From positions 43,467 through 107,466 of the forward strand of contig NZ_JAAHBQ010000012.1 of assembly GCF_020144665.1 (NCBI RefSeq): a stretch of 64,000 nucleotides of DNA, given 5' to 3'. The notes under the pieces are model-generated. The model saw only the letters and a list, made by a program, of their open reading frames with translations. It was not told where the DNA came from and did no database searches. Positions 1 through 9,269 of the stretch are shown here, in pieces. A program made the translations under genes and the position numbers. Each line of letters begins with the position of its first letter. Within the stretch, counting starts at the first letter, position 1. This DNA is from Oscillatoria salina IIICB1. Lineage in GTDB: Bacteria; Cyanobacteriota; Cyanobacteriia; Cyanobacteriales; SIO1D9.

Positions 1-1
1 C

Positions 2-1132
2 CCCAAAGAAATTGGTTTAGCTGAAGGAATTTATGGTGGTTGGGGTAACTTTGGTTCCGCAGCAGCAGCATTTACCTTACCCTCGATCGCCTTATTTCTA
101 ACTTTCGGTTCAGGAAATCTACTGAATTGGCGGATGGCGATCGCGCTAACAGGTATCGTCGCGGCTGTTTATGGTGCGCTTTACTACTTTAGTGTCGAAG
201 ATACTCCTCCAGGCAAAGTTTATCAAAGACCCAACCGTCAAGGCGGTTTAGAAGTTACGACTGTAAAAGACTTCTGGTTTTTGATGCTGATGAATGTACC
301 TCTAGTTGGTATTCTCGCTGTTCTCGCTTGGCGTTTAGCGAAAATTGGATTCTTCGATACTACCGGACTAACTATCACTTTGTTAGCATTGCTCGGTTTG
401 TACTTATTCCAAGCTTATAAGTGCTGGGACGTCAACAAAGACCTCTTAATGGGTAAAAAGCGTTATCCTCCTGAAGACCGCTACAAGTTCTCCCAAGTTG
501 CCATGTTAGAGCTAACTTATTTAGTTAATTTTGGTTCAGAATTAGCCGTAGTTTCGATGCTACCAGCATTCTTTGAATTAACCTTTGGCTTAAGCAAACC
601 AGCCGCCGGAATGATTGCTGCTAGCTACGCTTTTATGAACTTGATGTCTCGTCCTGGTGGTGGTTTAATTTCCGACACTTTAGGTAGCCGGAAATGGACA
701 ATGACTGTTTTAACAGGCTGCATGGGGATTGGCTATTTGCTGATGGGTACAGTGACAGGTGGTTGGTGGCTACCTGGTGCGGTATTACTGACAATGGCTT
801 GTTCGTTCTTTGTCCAAGCAGGTGAAGGTTCAACCTTTGCGATCGTTCCTCTAATTAAGCGGCGCGTCACTGGTCAAGTTGCTGGTAACGTTGGTGCTTA
901 TGGAAACGTCGGTGCAGTAGCTTACCTCACAATTTATAGTTTGTTACCTGAAGGTGATGTTGGCAACCGCGTCTTTTTCCAAGTTCTCGGAATTACGGCT
1001 TTGATTATTACTTTCCTCTGCTGGTTTTTCCTCAAAGAACCGAAAAATTCCTTCGCCGAACATCATGAAGGTGATGAACCAGAATTGCCAGTACCACCAG
1101 TACCAACTCTTGCAGACGAGCAAACCTACTAA
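2..1132 (+). CDS. nrtP: Nitrate/nitrite permease NrtP (MFS, NarK type), 5' end cut by window
   Basis: Major-facilitator nitrate/nitrite transporter of the inner membrane. The reading frame is open from base 2, so the N-terminus lies outside the window; the first ATG inside (134) is internal. A glycine-rich stretch GIYGGWGNFGSAAAA just after the window edge is the nitrate-signature type motif of NarK/NrtP transporters, and the rest shows the hydrophobic segments of the C-terminal half plus a long central hydrophilic loop with many Lys/Arg/Asp. The C-terminus is an acidic, proline-containing tail. narB follows after 158 bases, so uptake and reduction are coupled. An NrtP-type permease instead of the NrtABCD ABC transporter is known from several marine or brackish cyanobacteria. 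Confidence 0.93.
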   Translation, partial: PKEIGLAEGIYGGWGNFGSAAAAFTLPSIALFLTFGSGNLLNWRMAIALTGIVAAVYGALYYFSVEDTPPGKVYQRPNRQGGLEVTTVKDFWFLMLMNVPLVGILAVLAWRLAKIGFFDTTGLTITLLALLGLYLFQAYKCWDVNKDLLMGKKRYPPEDRYKFSQVAMLELTYLVNFGSELAVVSMLPAFFELTFGLSKPAAGMIAASYAFMNLMSRPGGGLISDTLGSRKWTMTVLTGCMGIGYLLMGTVTGGWWLPGAVLLTMACSFFVQAGEGSTFAIVPLIKRRVTGQVAGNVGAYGNVGAVAYLTIYSLLPEGDVGNRVFFQVLGITALIITFLCWFFLKEPKNSFAEHHEGDEPELPVPPVPTLADEQTY

Positions 1133-1270
1133 CGGAGACAAGGGGGACAAGGGGGACAAGGAAGACAAGGGGGAATTAGAGTATAAACTGCTAAGTGTTC
1201 ACTGATAACTGAACCCAATCCCCAGTCACCAATCCCCAATCCCCAGTCACCAGTCCCCATCAAAGCAGAA
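1133..1270. repeat. Short tandem repeat tract between nrtP and narB
   Basis: Tandem degenerate units GGGGGACAA (near 1135-1170) are followed by heptamer-like units of the type CCCCAGT/CCCCAAT (near 1210-1260). Related tracts lie at 11138-11300, 52281-52379 and 58597-58799. This is the STRR-type repeat of cyanobacteria. It makes up nearly all of the nrtP-narB gap. Confidence 0.7.
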
Positions 1271-1290
1271 TTATAAGAGGTGCGATCGCC

Positions 1291-3516
1291 ATGACTGATT
1301 CTACGAAAACACTTTGTCCTTACTGTGGTGTCGGCTGCGGGTTGGAAGTTTCTCCTCCAGCCCAACCAGGAAAAGCTACCAATCGAGATAGTCAAGGAAA
1401 TCCAATTTGGCAAGTGAGAGGCGATCGCGCTCATCCCTCTAGTAAAGGTATGGTTTGTGTTAAGGGTGCGACTGTTAGCGAATCTCTCGACAAAAGCCGC
1501 CTGAAATATCCGATGATGCGCGATTCTTTAGATGAGCCATTTCGCCGCGTTAGTTGGGATGAAGCTTTAGATAGAATCGTCAATCATTTGCAAACTGTTC
1601 GCTTTACTTACGGTCCGTCAGCAATTTGTATGTACGGTTCCGGTCAATTTCAAACTGAAGATTACTACGTTGCTCAGAAATTGCTCAAAGGTTGTCTCGG
1701 TACAAATAACTTTGATGCTAATTCTCGCTTATGTATGTCTTCAGCCGTAGCGGGTTATATTCAAAGTTTCGGTTCTGATGGTCCTCCTTGTTGCTACGAT
1801 GACCTCGAAGAAACTGATTGTGCGTTTCTGATTGGGACAAATACGGCTGAGTGTCACCCGATTATTTTTAATCGCTTGGCTAAGTATCACAAAAAGAATC
1901 GTAAGGTAAAAATGGTTGTCGTCGATCCCCGACGCACGGATACGGCGGCAAAAGCGGATTTGCATTTAGCTATTAAACCAGGTACGGATATCGACCTTTT
2001 TAACGGTATCGCTCATTTGCTCATGCGTTGGGGTGCAATTGACACTTATTTTATTGATGAGTGTACGAAGGATTTTCCTGCTTATGCTGAGATCATTCAA
2101 CATTATCCACCGGAACTGGTTGCTCGTCGTTGCGGTATTCGTTTGGATGATTTGGAAAAAGCGGCTCGTTATTGGGCTGAGGCTGATAAAGTTCTCTCTC
2201 TGTGGTCGATGGGCTTGAATCAGTCGAGTGAAGGAACGGCGAAGGTACGCACGTTAATTAATCTGCATTTGATGACTGCTCAAATTGGTAAACCTGGGTG
2301 TGGACCTTTTTCTCTCACAGGTCAACCAAATGCAATGGGTGGTAGAGAAGCCGGGGGATTGGCTAATTTGTTACCAGGCTATCGTCAGGTGAAAAATCCT
2401 CAACATCGCGCTGAAGTTGAACGGTTTTGGGGTTTACCTTCGGGTCGCATTCCGAGCGAAAATGGACTTAATGCTTGGGAAATGATTACTGGTTTGGAAA
2501 CTGGAGATGTCCAATTTCTCTGGGTTGCAGCGACTAATCCGGCGGTGAGTATGCCCGATATCAATCGTACCAAAGCAGCTTTGCTCAAGTCGCCTTTTAC
2601 GGTGTATCAGGAAGCTTATTATCCCACGGAAACGGCTGCTTATGCTCATGTTTTGCTACCTGCGAAGCAGTGGAGTGAGAAGACGGGAATTATGACTAAT
2701 TCTGAACGTCGAGTTACCTTGTGTCCAGCTTTTCACCAACCCCCAGGTGAAGCGAGGGCAGATTGGGAAGTTTTGGCGGAAGTTGGTCGTCGCTTAGGTT
2801 TTACTGAAGAGTTTGCTTTTGCTAGTTCGGCTGATGTTTATGCTGAGTTTGTGCAATTGACGCGGGGACAATTGTGCGATATGACTGGACTTAGCCACGA
2901 GTTCTTGGCGAAATATGGTCCGCAACAGTGGCCCTTTCCAGAAGGTTCCGAACCGACAACGGAAAGTAAGCGTTTGTATACTGATTGGCGGTTTAAGACT
3001 GCTGATGGACGGGCGCGATTTGGGGCTTTCCACTCGCGGGGATTGGCAGAACCACCCGATTCTGATTATCCTTTTGTCTTGACAACGGGACGACTTTATG
3101 GTCACTGGCACACCCAAACTCGCACGGGTAGAATTGAGAAAATTACGAAGATGCACCCAAATCCGTTTTTAGAGGTTCATCCTCGCGATGCGAGTAAGTT
3201 GGGTGTTGAAGATGGTTGTTTGGTGGAAGTGCGATCGCGTCGCGGTCTGAGTCGTTTACCTGTTAAAGTAACTAAAGCGATCGCTCCGGGTACAGTTTTT
3301 GTCCCGATGCACTGGGGCGAACTTTGGGCGCAGGATGCTGAAGCTAATGCTTTGACTCACCCTGAATCTTGTCCCTATTCTAAGCAACCCGAATTGAAGG
3401 CTTGTGCAGTACAGATTGTACCTGTTACAGCAGAGTTAGATTCTCTTCCCGCCGAGGAAAAGTTAACTCCAGTTAATAAGTTACTTTCTTTAGTTGTGGG
3501 CGCAAGCGAAAGTTAA
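1291..3516 (+). CDS. narB: Ferredoxin-dependent assimilatory nitrate reductase
   Basis: Molybdoenzyme that reduces nitrate to nitrite with electrons from reduced ferredoxin, cytoplasmic. 741 residues, the usual length for cyanobacterial NarB. An N-terminal [4Fe-4S] site is visible as Cys9-x2-Cys12-x3-Cys16 and Cys56 (GMVCVKG). The probable molybdenum ligand is Cys148 in SRLCMSS. The middle carries the molybdopterin oxidoreductase fold (for example [11 protein letters not shown]) and the C-terminus the molydopterin dinucleotide-binding domain starting near [16 protein letters not shown]. No FAD or NAD domain is present, which fits the ferredoxin-type enzyme. ATG start with a GAGGTG ribosome-binding site 8 bases upstream, overlapping a HIP1 octamer. 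It lies directly behind the nitrate permease. Confidence 0.97.
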   Translation: MTDSTKTLCPYCGVGCGLEVSPPAQPGKATNRDSQGNPIWQVRGDRAHPSSKGMVCVKGATVSESLDKSRLKYPMMRDSLDEPFRRVSWDEALDRIVNHLQTVRFTYGPSAICMYGSGQFQTEDYYVAQKLLKGCLGTNNFDANSRLCMSSAVAGYIQSFGSDGPPCCYDDLEETDCAFLIGTNTAECHPIIFNRLAKYHKKNRKVKMVVVDPRRTDTAAKADLHLAIKPGTDIDLFNGIAHLLMRWGAIDTYFIDECTKDFPAYAEIIQHYPPELVARRCGIRLDDLEKAARYWAEADKVLSLWSMGLNQSSEGTAKVRTLINLHLMTAQIGKPGCGPFSLTGQPNAMGGREAGGLANLLPGYRQVKNPQHRAEVERFWGLPSGRIPSENGLNAWEMITGLETGDVQFLWVAATNPAVSMPDINRTKAALLKSPFTVYQEAYYPTETAAYAHVLLPAKQWSEKTGIMTNSERRVTLCPAFHQPPGEARADWEVLAEVGRRLGFTEEFAFASSADVYAEFVQLTRGQLCDMTGLSHEFLAKYGPQQWPFPEGSEPTTESKRLYTDWRFKTADGRARFGAFHSRGLAEPPDSDYPFVLTTGRLYGHWHTQTRTGRIEKITKMHPNPFLEVHPRDASKLGVEDGCLVEVRSRRGLSRLPVKVTKAIAPGTVFVPMHWGELWAQDAEANALTHPESCPYSKQPELKACAVQIVPVTAELDSLPAEEKLTPVNKLLSLVVGASES

Positions 3517-3637
3517 TCGGCTCGATCTATAGTTATCCGATTGGTAATTTTAAATTAAATTTTGGCTAGGTTTTGAGTTTGTTAGTTACTGACTTAAAGA
3601 AGTTAATTTAGTTGGAAAATTACCTGCTAAAATATTT

Positions 3638-3862
3638 TTAAGTTCTTTCGCCCAAAACTTGCCAAACATTAGTTTGACTAGGTCTTGCTGAATTTTGAGT
3701 TAGGTTTTCTCCTGCTAGCAAAATAGCAATAAGAGGTAAAGAACCAAAAATCAATGAACTTAAAACTACTAAGAAAACTGTCGAGACTCTTTTTTGGATT
3801 CGGATTGCTTCCGAATAAGAAGAATTAAATTTTATTTCGCTAGTAAGTTCGTGCGCGTTCAT
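3638..3862 (-). CDS. Small single-pass membrane protein, unknown
   Basis: 74 residues. I do not recognise a family. A hydrophilic N-terminus of about 28 residues is followed by one strong hydrophobic segment (about residues 29-50, VFLVVLSSLIFGSLPLIAIL) and a polar tail. The start is supported by an AGGAAG ribosome-binding site 6 bases before the ATG, and no longer ORF competes on either strand. It is convergent with narB and divergent from the nitrate-reductase-associated gene; the symmetric NtcA-type site at 3989-4002 lies 127 bases upstream of its start. A link to nitrogen assimilation is only inferred from position. Confidence 0.55.
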   Translation of the reverse strand: MNAHELTSEIKFNSSYSEAIRIQKRVSTVFLVVLSSLIFGSLPLIAILLAGENLTQNSARPSQTNVWQVLGERT

Positions 3863-3988
3863 CGTTATCTTCCTAATATTTACTAATTTTGCTTGGGATT
3901 GAGGTTTGACTTCTGATGTCCCAGATTTCCAGTCCCTATTTTAAATTTAAGCAAATGTAGCGAATGTTACAGAAAGTTTTAACTAAAT

Positions 3989-4002
3989 GTAAAAGAGTTT
4001 AC
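3989..4002. promoter_or_regulatory. NtcA-type binding site (GTA-N8-TAC)
   Basis: Exact match to the NtcA consensus GTA-N8-TAC (GTA at 3989-3991, TAC at 4000-4002), 74 bases before the start of the nitrate-reductase-associated gene. An imperfect -10-like TAAAGG sits about 21 bases downstream at 4024-4029, near the spacing of NtcA-activated promoters. The site is palindromic and could also serve the small gene on the minus strand. Confidence 0.6.
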
Positions 4003-4075
4003 ATATTTTCTTAAGATTTTGCCTAAAGGCGATCGCCAATAGATTGCTAAAACTGAGACATTGCAGGAATGAAAC

Positions 4076-4528
4076 ATGAGTAAATTTTTTGACTTTGAAG
4101 CCGATTTTGTCGATTCTCTGCGCTGCATTCCCATGCAAGTGCGTTATAAACTAGATACTTGTGGCGTGAAACTGAAGCTAAACCATTGGCATCAATTCAG
4201 CGAAGAAGAACGACGGACATTAGTCGAAATCCCTTGTCAGACTGAATCAGAAGCCAGAGGATATCGAGAATATTTACAAAATTTAGTCACAAGATATACA
4301 GGTAGCGAAGCCAAAGAACTAGCGATTGCCGAACATCCTCCCTGGTTAGATGGGGAGACAGTACCCACTGATACCCAAATTAAAGCACAAGAATTCGGAG
4401 TAGCGATCGCCCCCCAACAATGGGCAAATTTAACTCCCCTCCAACGCTTCGCTTTAATTAAACTTTCTCGCCCTTCCCACGAAAACAAAAACTTTTATCC
4501 TGCCCTCAAAGAATTCCACTTGATTTAA
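4076..4528 (+). CDS. Nitrate reductase-associated protein
   Basis: 150 residues, cytoplasmic, no membrane segment. It resembles the conserved cyanobacterial family annotated as nitrate reductase-associated (Nitr_red_assoc), found near narB or nir genes; recognisable stretches are FDFEADFVDSLRCIPMQVR near the N-terminus and LNHWHQFSEEER. The biochemical role is not established to my knowledge; a part in maturation or regulation of nitrate reductase is an inference from its neighbourhood. An NtcA-type site lies just upstream. The start ATG at 4076 follows GCAGGAATGAAAC, with AGGAA 6 bases before it. Confidence 0.85.
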   Translation: MSKFFDFEADFVDSLRCIPMQVRYKLDTCGVKLKLNHWHQFSEEERRTLVEIPCQTESEARGYREYLQNLVTRYTGSEAKELAIAEHPPWLDGETVPTDTQIKAQEFGVAIAPQQWANLTPLQRFALIKLSRPSHENKNFYPALKEFHLI

Positions 4529-5086
4529 GTATTAATAAAGTGAAATACAATCTGTTTTATTTACCAAAAATTAACTATAAAAAAGCTATAAATAATTGAT
4601 AAAGTGTTTGTCATTTAAACACAAATATTAGTAATTAAAATTCTGGAGGGCGATTATCGCGATCGCTATTTATTATTCGCTGCTATATATCTAACTTAGC
4701 AATTTATTTTTATTGAAATAAACTTTTTGAATTTTACTAATAGCTTACTTCTTCGTTGACAAATCACTGATTTTACTAACCATAAGCTTCCTGAGATTTG
4801 AGTAAATTTTTCAGCAGCAATCTGAATAGAAAAGTCAAATGATGCTGTCTAACAGAATACAAATTTTCCAAGATTAACCCAACTAAACAGAAAAAATTAC
4901 TTTTTGGTAAAGATATTTAACTCAAAGTATCGGCTTTGTTACCATATTTCAGTCTATTGATAGTTGAATAACTAGTGAAATTAAGCTTAAAATAGCGATT
5001 GATTGTCGCGATTTTAATTATCGTAAAAATAATTAAAATCGCTTAAAACTTCTTAACACACTTATTTAAGATCGGAAAAAATAGGA
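4529..5086. other. AT-rich intergenic region, no gene seen
   Basis: 558 bases without a convincing coding frame. The only clear structure is the perfect 14-bp inverted repeat at 5008-5042. The stretch 4660-4670 contains a GCGATCGC octamer. Confidence 0.6.
5008..5042. promoter_or_regulatory. Perfect 14-bp inverted repeat upstream of the ethylene-sensor kinase
   Basis: GCGATTTTAATTAT at 5008-5021 pairs perfectly with 5029-5042 across a 7-base loop (CGTAAAA). It ends 44 bases before the kinase start. It is not followed by a T-run, so a terminator is unlikely; an operator or a 5'-UTR hairpin is more likely. Confidence 0.6.
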
Positions 5087-6589
5087 ATGATTAATTCTTT
5101 TTTAGTAAATTATTTTATACCTCACGGTCATTGCTATTTGTGGAAAACCGGACTTGTAGGTCTACATACTAGCTCAGATGCTTTAATTAGTTTAGCTTAT
5201 TTTTTGATACCTCTTGAGTTAATTTACATTGTCAAGAAGCGCCAAGACATACCTTTTGATTGGGTATTTATGCTCTTTAGTTCTTTTATTATTTGTTGTG
5301 GAATTACTCACGTCATGGAAATTTGGACGCTTTGGCATCCTAATTATTGGCTTTCAGGTTATCTCAAAGCAGTCACAGCAGTTGTTTCACTTTGTACTGC
5401 TTGGGTGGTTGTAGAATTGATTCCTAAAGTTTTAGCAATTCCCAGTCCCGAACAACTAAAAAGGGCAAATTTAGCTCTGGAAAACGAAATTAAAGAGCGA
5501 AAACAAATTCAGGAAAAATTGAGTCAACTAACCTCAGAATTAGAAGAAAGAGTACAACAAAGAACGGCAGAATTAGAAAGAGCAAATAAACTCTTGCAAC
5601 AGGAAAATAAAGAACGCTCCTTAGCAGAAGAAGCTTTACGTCAATCGGAATACAGACTTCAGCAAAAAGCTGAAGAACTGGCGATTACGCTCCAAGAACT
5701 CCAACAAGCAGAAGCTCAATTAGTGCAGAGTGAAAAAATGACATCTCTAGGGCAGATGGTAGCAGGTATTGCCCACGAAATCAACAATCCTATCAATTTT
5801 ATTTATGCCAATATTCCACCAATTAACGAATATACCAAAAATTTTTTAGAATTAATTGAACTATATCAAAAACATTATCCTCAACCTGTTGCTGAAATTG
5901 CCGAAAAAATTGAAGAAATAGAACTAGATTTTATTGCCAAGGACGTTGGCAAAATTGTTAATTCTATCAAAATTGGCTCGGAAAGAATTAGAGGAATTAT
6001 TAAATCTTTACGCACTTTTTCTCGTTTAGATGAATCAGAAAAGAAAGAAATAGAAATTCATGAGGGAATTGACAGTACATTAATGCTTTTGCAGCATCGA
6101 ATTAAAGAAAACTCTCATTGTTCAGCAATTGAAATCATTAAAAATTATGGCGAATTACCATTAGTTGAGTGTTATGCAAGTAAAATCAATCAGGTATTGA
6201 TGAATATTTTTAGTAATGCCATCGATGCGTTAGAAGAAAAGCAAAGAAAAATGAAAGCCAATACAGAGTATAATTCGTTAGAAGCAAATTTTTCTCCACG
6301 AATTGAAATTAGTACCAACGTAGTTGAAAATACGTGGGTACAAATTGAGATTACTGATAATGGTATTGGTATTAGTCCGGACGTTTGCCAAAAAATTTAC
6401 GATCCATTTTATACAACTAAACCTGTAGGTTATGGAACTGGATTAGGTTTAGCAATTTCTTATCAAATTATTAACAACGAGCATCGAGGAATTTTAACGT
6501 GTGTTTCGGAACTAGAAAAAGAAACTAAATTTATTATTAAAATTCCTCTTAATACTAGCAAGAAAAAAGTTAACAACTTTTGCTCTTAA
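5087..6589 (+). CDS. Ethylene receptor-like sensor histidine kinase
   Basis: 500-residue membrane histidine kinase. Residues about 15-113 form a three-helix membrane domain that matches the ethylene-binding domain of plant ETR1: Asp31, Tyr38, Ile41, Pro42 (AYFLIPLELIYIVKK) and the copper-ligand pair Cys71/His75 (CGITH) are all present. A long coiled coil follows (about 122-215), then the H-box with phosphoacceptor His230 (GIAHEINNPINF), N-box about 373-382 (NIFSNAIDAL), G1 box DNGIGI 424-429, and the F/G2 region to about 457. There is no GAF, PAS or receiver domain, unlike plant receptors and Synechocystis SynEtr1. Inference: copper-dependent ethylene or other small-ligand sensing. No cognate response regulator is adjacent. 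Confidence 0.9.
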   Translation: MINSFLVNYFIPHGHCYLWKTGLVGLHTSSDALISLAYFLIPLELIYIVKKRQDIPFDWVFMLFSSFIICCGITHVMEIWTLWHPNYWLSGYLKAVTAVVSLCTAWVVVELIPKVLAIPSPEQLKRANLALENEIKERKQIQEKLSQLTSELEERVQQRTAELERANKLLQQENKERSLAEEALRQSEYRLQQKAEELAITLQELQQAEAQLVQSEKMTSLGQMVAGIAHEINNPINFIYANIPPINEYTKNFLELIELYQKHYPQPVAEIAEKIEEIELDFIAKDVGKIVNSIKIGSERIRGIIKSLRTFSRLDESEKKEIEIHEGIDSTLMLLQHRIKENSHCSAIEIIKNYGELPLVECYASKINQVLMNIFSNAIDALEEKQRKMKANTEYNSLEANFSPRIEISTNVVENTWVQIEITDNGIGISPDVCQKIYDPFYTTKPVGYGTGLGLAISYQIINNEHRGILTCVSELEKETKFIIKIPLNTSKKKVNNFCS

Positions 6590-6646
6590 ACCGTTAGTAA
6601 CCGCAAAAAAGAAGAATATGACTGCTCAGAAACCAACTTTAATTAT

Positions 6647-7873
6647 TTAATTTTTTGAACCTTTTTCCGGGTTAATAGTAAAAGCAAAAAATCCTGCTAG
6701 GATTGTAATTACGCCAGTTACCCAGAAAGAAGATCGATAGCCAAAATAATCTACTAATAGTCCGGCTGTAGCGGGACCTAAAGCTTGAGAAATACTAAAA
6801 TAAGAGGTATTAACTCCTAAAATTTCTCCTTGTTCTGCCTCTTTTGTTTTTGTTGACAAAATTGATGTAACTAGAGGTCTCGGGAAAGCATTAGTTACTC
6901 CTAAGAAGGCAGCTAAAATAAAAAAGATGACAATTTCTGGAAAAGTTGGCATGAGGAGAAAAACTATGCCTCGTGCTAGCAAAGCTACGCCAAGAATATA
7001 GATAATTTTAAATTTTTGATTGAGAGGTTCTAAGAAGAAAATTTCAGTGATTACACCAAATAAGCCAATTAGAGCAAATAAAATTGCGATAGTTTGTTCT
7101 TTTTGGTTAAGAACATTAAGCAAAAATGGTTGAAAGGCGAAGGCGAAAATTGTAAAGGTAAAACCAATTAAAAAAGTTATCAAAAATAGATCGCCAAATT
7201 GCCGAGTTAAATTAAATTTAAGCAGTTGACCAAAACCCAAATCGCGCCAATTTAAAGAAAAGTTATTGTTTTCTTGTTTGGCGGGAGGAGCGGTTTCTGG
7301 TAAGAAAAATAAAACTAAAGAAGTAGCGATTGAGGCAATACCTGATGCTACTAAAAAACTCATTCCTAAAGAAGAAACTCCAGGAACTGTGGGTAAATTT
7401 TGAGCTATGTAACTTAAGGTTGGACCTGCAACAACACCTAAGCGAAAACAAGCGCCAAAAATGCCAAAAGCTTTGGCTCGTTCTTCCTTACTAGTAGTAT
7501 CGCTAATTACAGCGCGAGCGATGGATATATTTCCACCTGTCAAACCATCAAAAATGCGGGCGACAAACAATAGCCAAGCCCAAGAAGTGAAAGCAGCAAT
7601 GATATTAGCAATTACGGTTCCGAGGAGACTAACTACTAATACTGGTTTGCGCCCAAAATAGTCAGATAGTTTGCCTAAAACTGGTGTAGCAATAAATTTA
7701 GAGATCGGGAAAACACTGACTAACAAACTTGCCTGAAAATCATTTAAGCCAAATGTTCTTGCATAGGGATAAATGATGGGAATAATAATAGTAAAAGTAA
7801 CTGAATTGATAAAAGCAACTGAGGCAGCAATCCAAAACCGGAGCGGGAGATTAAAGTTTTGCAAAAAATTCAT
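6647..7873 (-). CDS. MFS transporter, TetA/multidrug-like
   Basis: 408 residues with about 12 hydrophobic segments. The cytoplasmic loop between helices 2 and 3 carries the MFS motif as GKLSDYFGRKP (about residues 67-77), and a second drug/H+ antiporter-like region is RIFDGLTGGNISIARAVISD. Similar to tetracycline-resistance-type proton antiporters, but the substrate cannot be told from sequence. It is convergent with the upstream kinase gene (58 bases between stops), so it is its own unit. ATG start at 7873. Confidence 0.85.
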   Translation of the reverse strand: MNFLQNFNLPLRFWIAASVAFINSVTFTIIIPIIYPYARTFGLNDFQASLLVSVFPISKFIATPVLGKLSDYFGRKPVLVVSLLGTVIANIIAAFTSWAWLLFVARIFDGLTGGNISIARAVISDTTSKEERAKAFGIFGACFRLGVVAGPTLSYIAQNLPTVPGVSSLGMSFLVASGIASIATSLVLFFLPETAPPAKQENNNFSLNWRDLGFGQLLKFNLTRQFGDLFLITFLIGFTFTIFAFAFQPFLLNVLNQKEQTIAILFALIGLFGVITEIFFLEPLNQKFKIIYILGVALLARGIVFLLMPTFPEIVIFFILAAFLGVTNAFPRPLVTSILSTKTKEAEQGEILGVNTSYFSISQALGPATAGLLVDYFGYRSSFWVTGVITILAGFFAFTINPEKGSKN

Positions 7874-8052
7874 AACTTAAGGTTATTTGTTTGATTCTGT
7901 TGCCTGCTCAATCCAATTTTCAAGTGGCGAGTGAAAGCTTCTCATTTTTTAGTTAATTTACCACTTATATTCTTTTAAATATTTTCGATCTTGCTGAACT
8001 TCTATCTCGAGAATGAAGTTTGCTTTTCAAGAGTTAGAAAAACAAAAAAAAG

Positions 8053-9033
8053 TTAAGTTTGCATTTTTGCTAAGATACCTAAAACTTGATTATGAATTGC
8101 GCCATTGCTAGCAACAATTCCGCGATTATTACTTAATTTCGCTCCTAAAGAAAAGTCTAAATTTTTACCGTCAAGGTCGGTGACTTTTCCCCCAGCTTCA
8201 GTAACTACGATCGCGCCCGCCGCATGATCCCAAATATTTTCTCGTCGCGAAATTTTTTCGGGTCGCGGAATACGCAAATATAAATCAGCTTGTCCTCGCG
8301 CTACTGCACCATATTTAGCCTGAGAATCCATTTGTAAAAAAGTTTGAGTAATCCCGAGTTGAGCGGCAAGCGCGTGATGTTTCGAGCGATCGCTGTGGGC
8401 TGATTCAACACTTTCAATTAAACGTAATTTTTCCCCATCTTGCCATTGATTTACTCGTATCGAAATCGACCGATCGCTATTCAGGGAAATCATCTCTGTC
8501 CCTTCACCTCGGACAGCAACGAATAAAACGCCTCGATCTTGAGTTGGTTGTTCGGGATTGAAAGGTAAACTCGGACAAGCAAGAACACCTAATCTAACCT
8601 CACCGTCCTCAATCAAGGCTAAAGCGATCGCATACCGATCGCCGCGAATAAATCCTTTCGTACCATCAATGGGGTCTAAAGTCCAGTAACGACGAGCAAC
8701 TTGACCATTACCGCGATCGATCCAGACAGCCACATCCTCTGGTGTAGCAGCAGGAATCAGAGTTTTGACATATTCAGTTATTTGCAGCCAGCGAGAGTGA
8801 TTCGACTGCTGCTTTAACATCGCCGCATCTTCTTCCGCTACTACCGGGTCATCAGGAAAATTTGTTTGCAAAGCTTGACAGATCGCTGCTTGACAACCAA
8901 AGTCGGCTATAGTGACCGGAGAGCGGTCTGTTTTTTGGATAGTTTGCTCGTCTTGTTGAGCGCGAACTTGCTCGCAAAGAGCAGCAGCCGAACGAGCAGC
9001 CGCGATCGCAACCTGTTTTTCAATTTGCAACAT
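8053..9033 (-). CDS. 3'(2'),5'-bisphosphate nucleotidase (HAL2/CysQ-like)
   Basis: Inositol-monophosphatase superfamily enzyme, 326 residues from the ATG at 9033; a TTG 33 bases further out is possible but less likely. Metal-binding motifs are visible: VAEEDA around residue 80, DPIDGTKGF (the DPIDGT signature), and WDHAAGAIVVTEAGG near the C-terminus. The closest type is the HAL2 3'-phosphoadenosine 5'-phosphate (PAP) phosphatase, which recycles PAP formed by sulfotransferases and PAPS reductase. The sulfotransferase at 27776 could be one PAP source (inference). Inositol or fructose bisphosphatase activity cannot be excluded. Confidence 0.88.
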   Translation of the reverse strand: MLQIEKQVAIAAARSAAALCEQVRAQQDEQTIQKTDRSPVTIADFGCQAAICQALQTNFPDDPVVAEEDAAMLKQQSNHSRWLQITEYVKTLIPAATPEDVAVWIDRGNGQVARRYWTLDPIDGTKGFIRGDRYAIALALIEDGEVRLGVLACPSLPFNPEQPTQDRGVLFVAVRGEGTEMISLNSDRSISIRVNQWQDGEKLRLIESVESAHSDRSKHHALAAQLGITQTFLQMDSQAKYGAVARGQADLYLRIPRPEKISRRENIWDHAAGAIVVTEAGGKVTDLDGKNLDFSLGAKLSNNRGIVASNGAIHNQVLGILAKMQT

Positions 9034-9269
9034 GGTGGCTTGACCAATTAAGCTAACACAGCACAAATACTAGCGAAATTTTGCACTTTTTTGACAAAAC
9101 AGGATCGAATCCCAGAAAAAATTTCCAACTACCCTAGATTCCTGTAAATTTGTAGAATTGGGATGTTTCCCTGGTCAAACGACTCCTAACAAGCCTAAAT
9201 TTTAGTTAGCATTGAAGCGCAACCAGGGCGTATCTTAAATAGGGATGTAGCCAATAAGCGAAGCGATTA

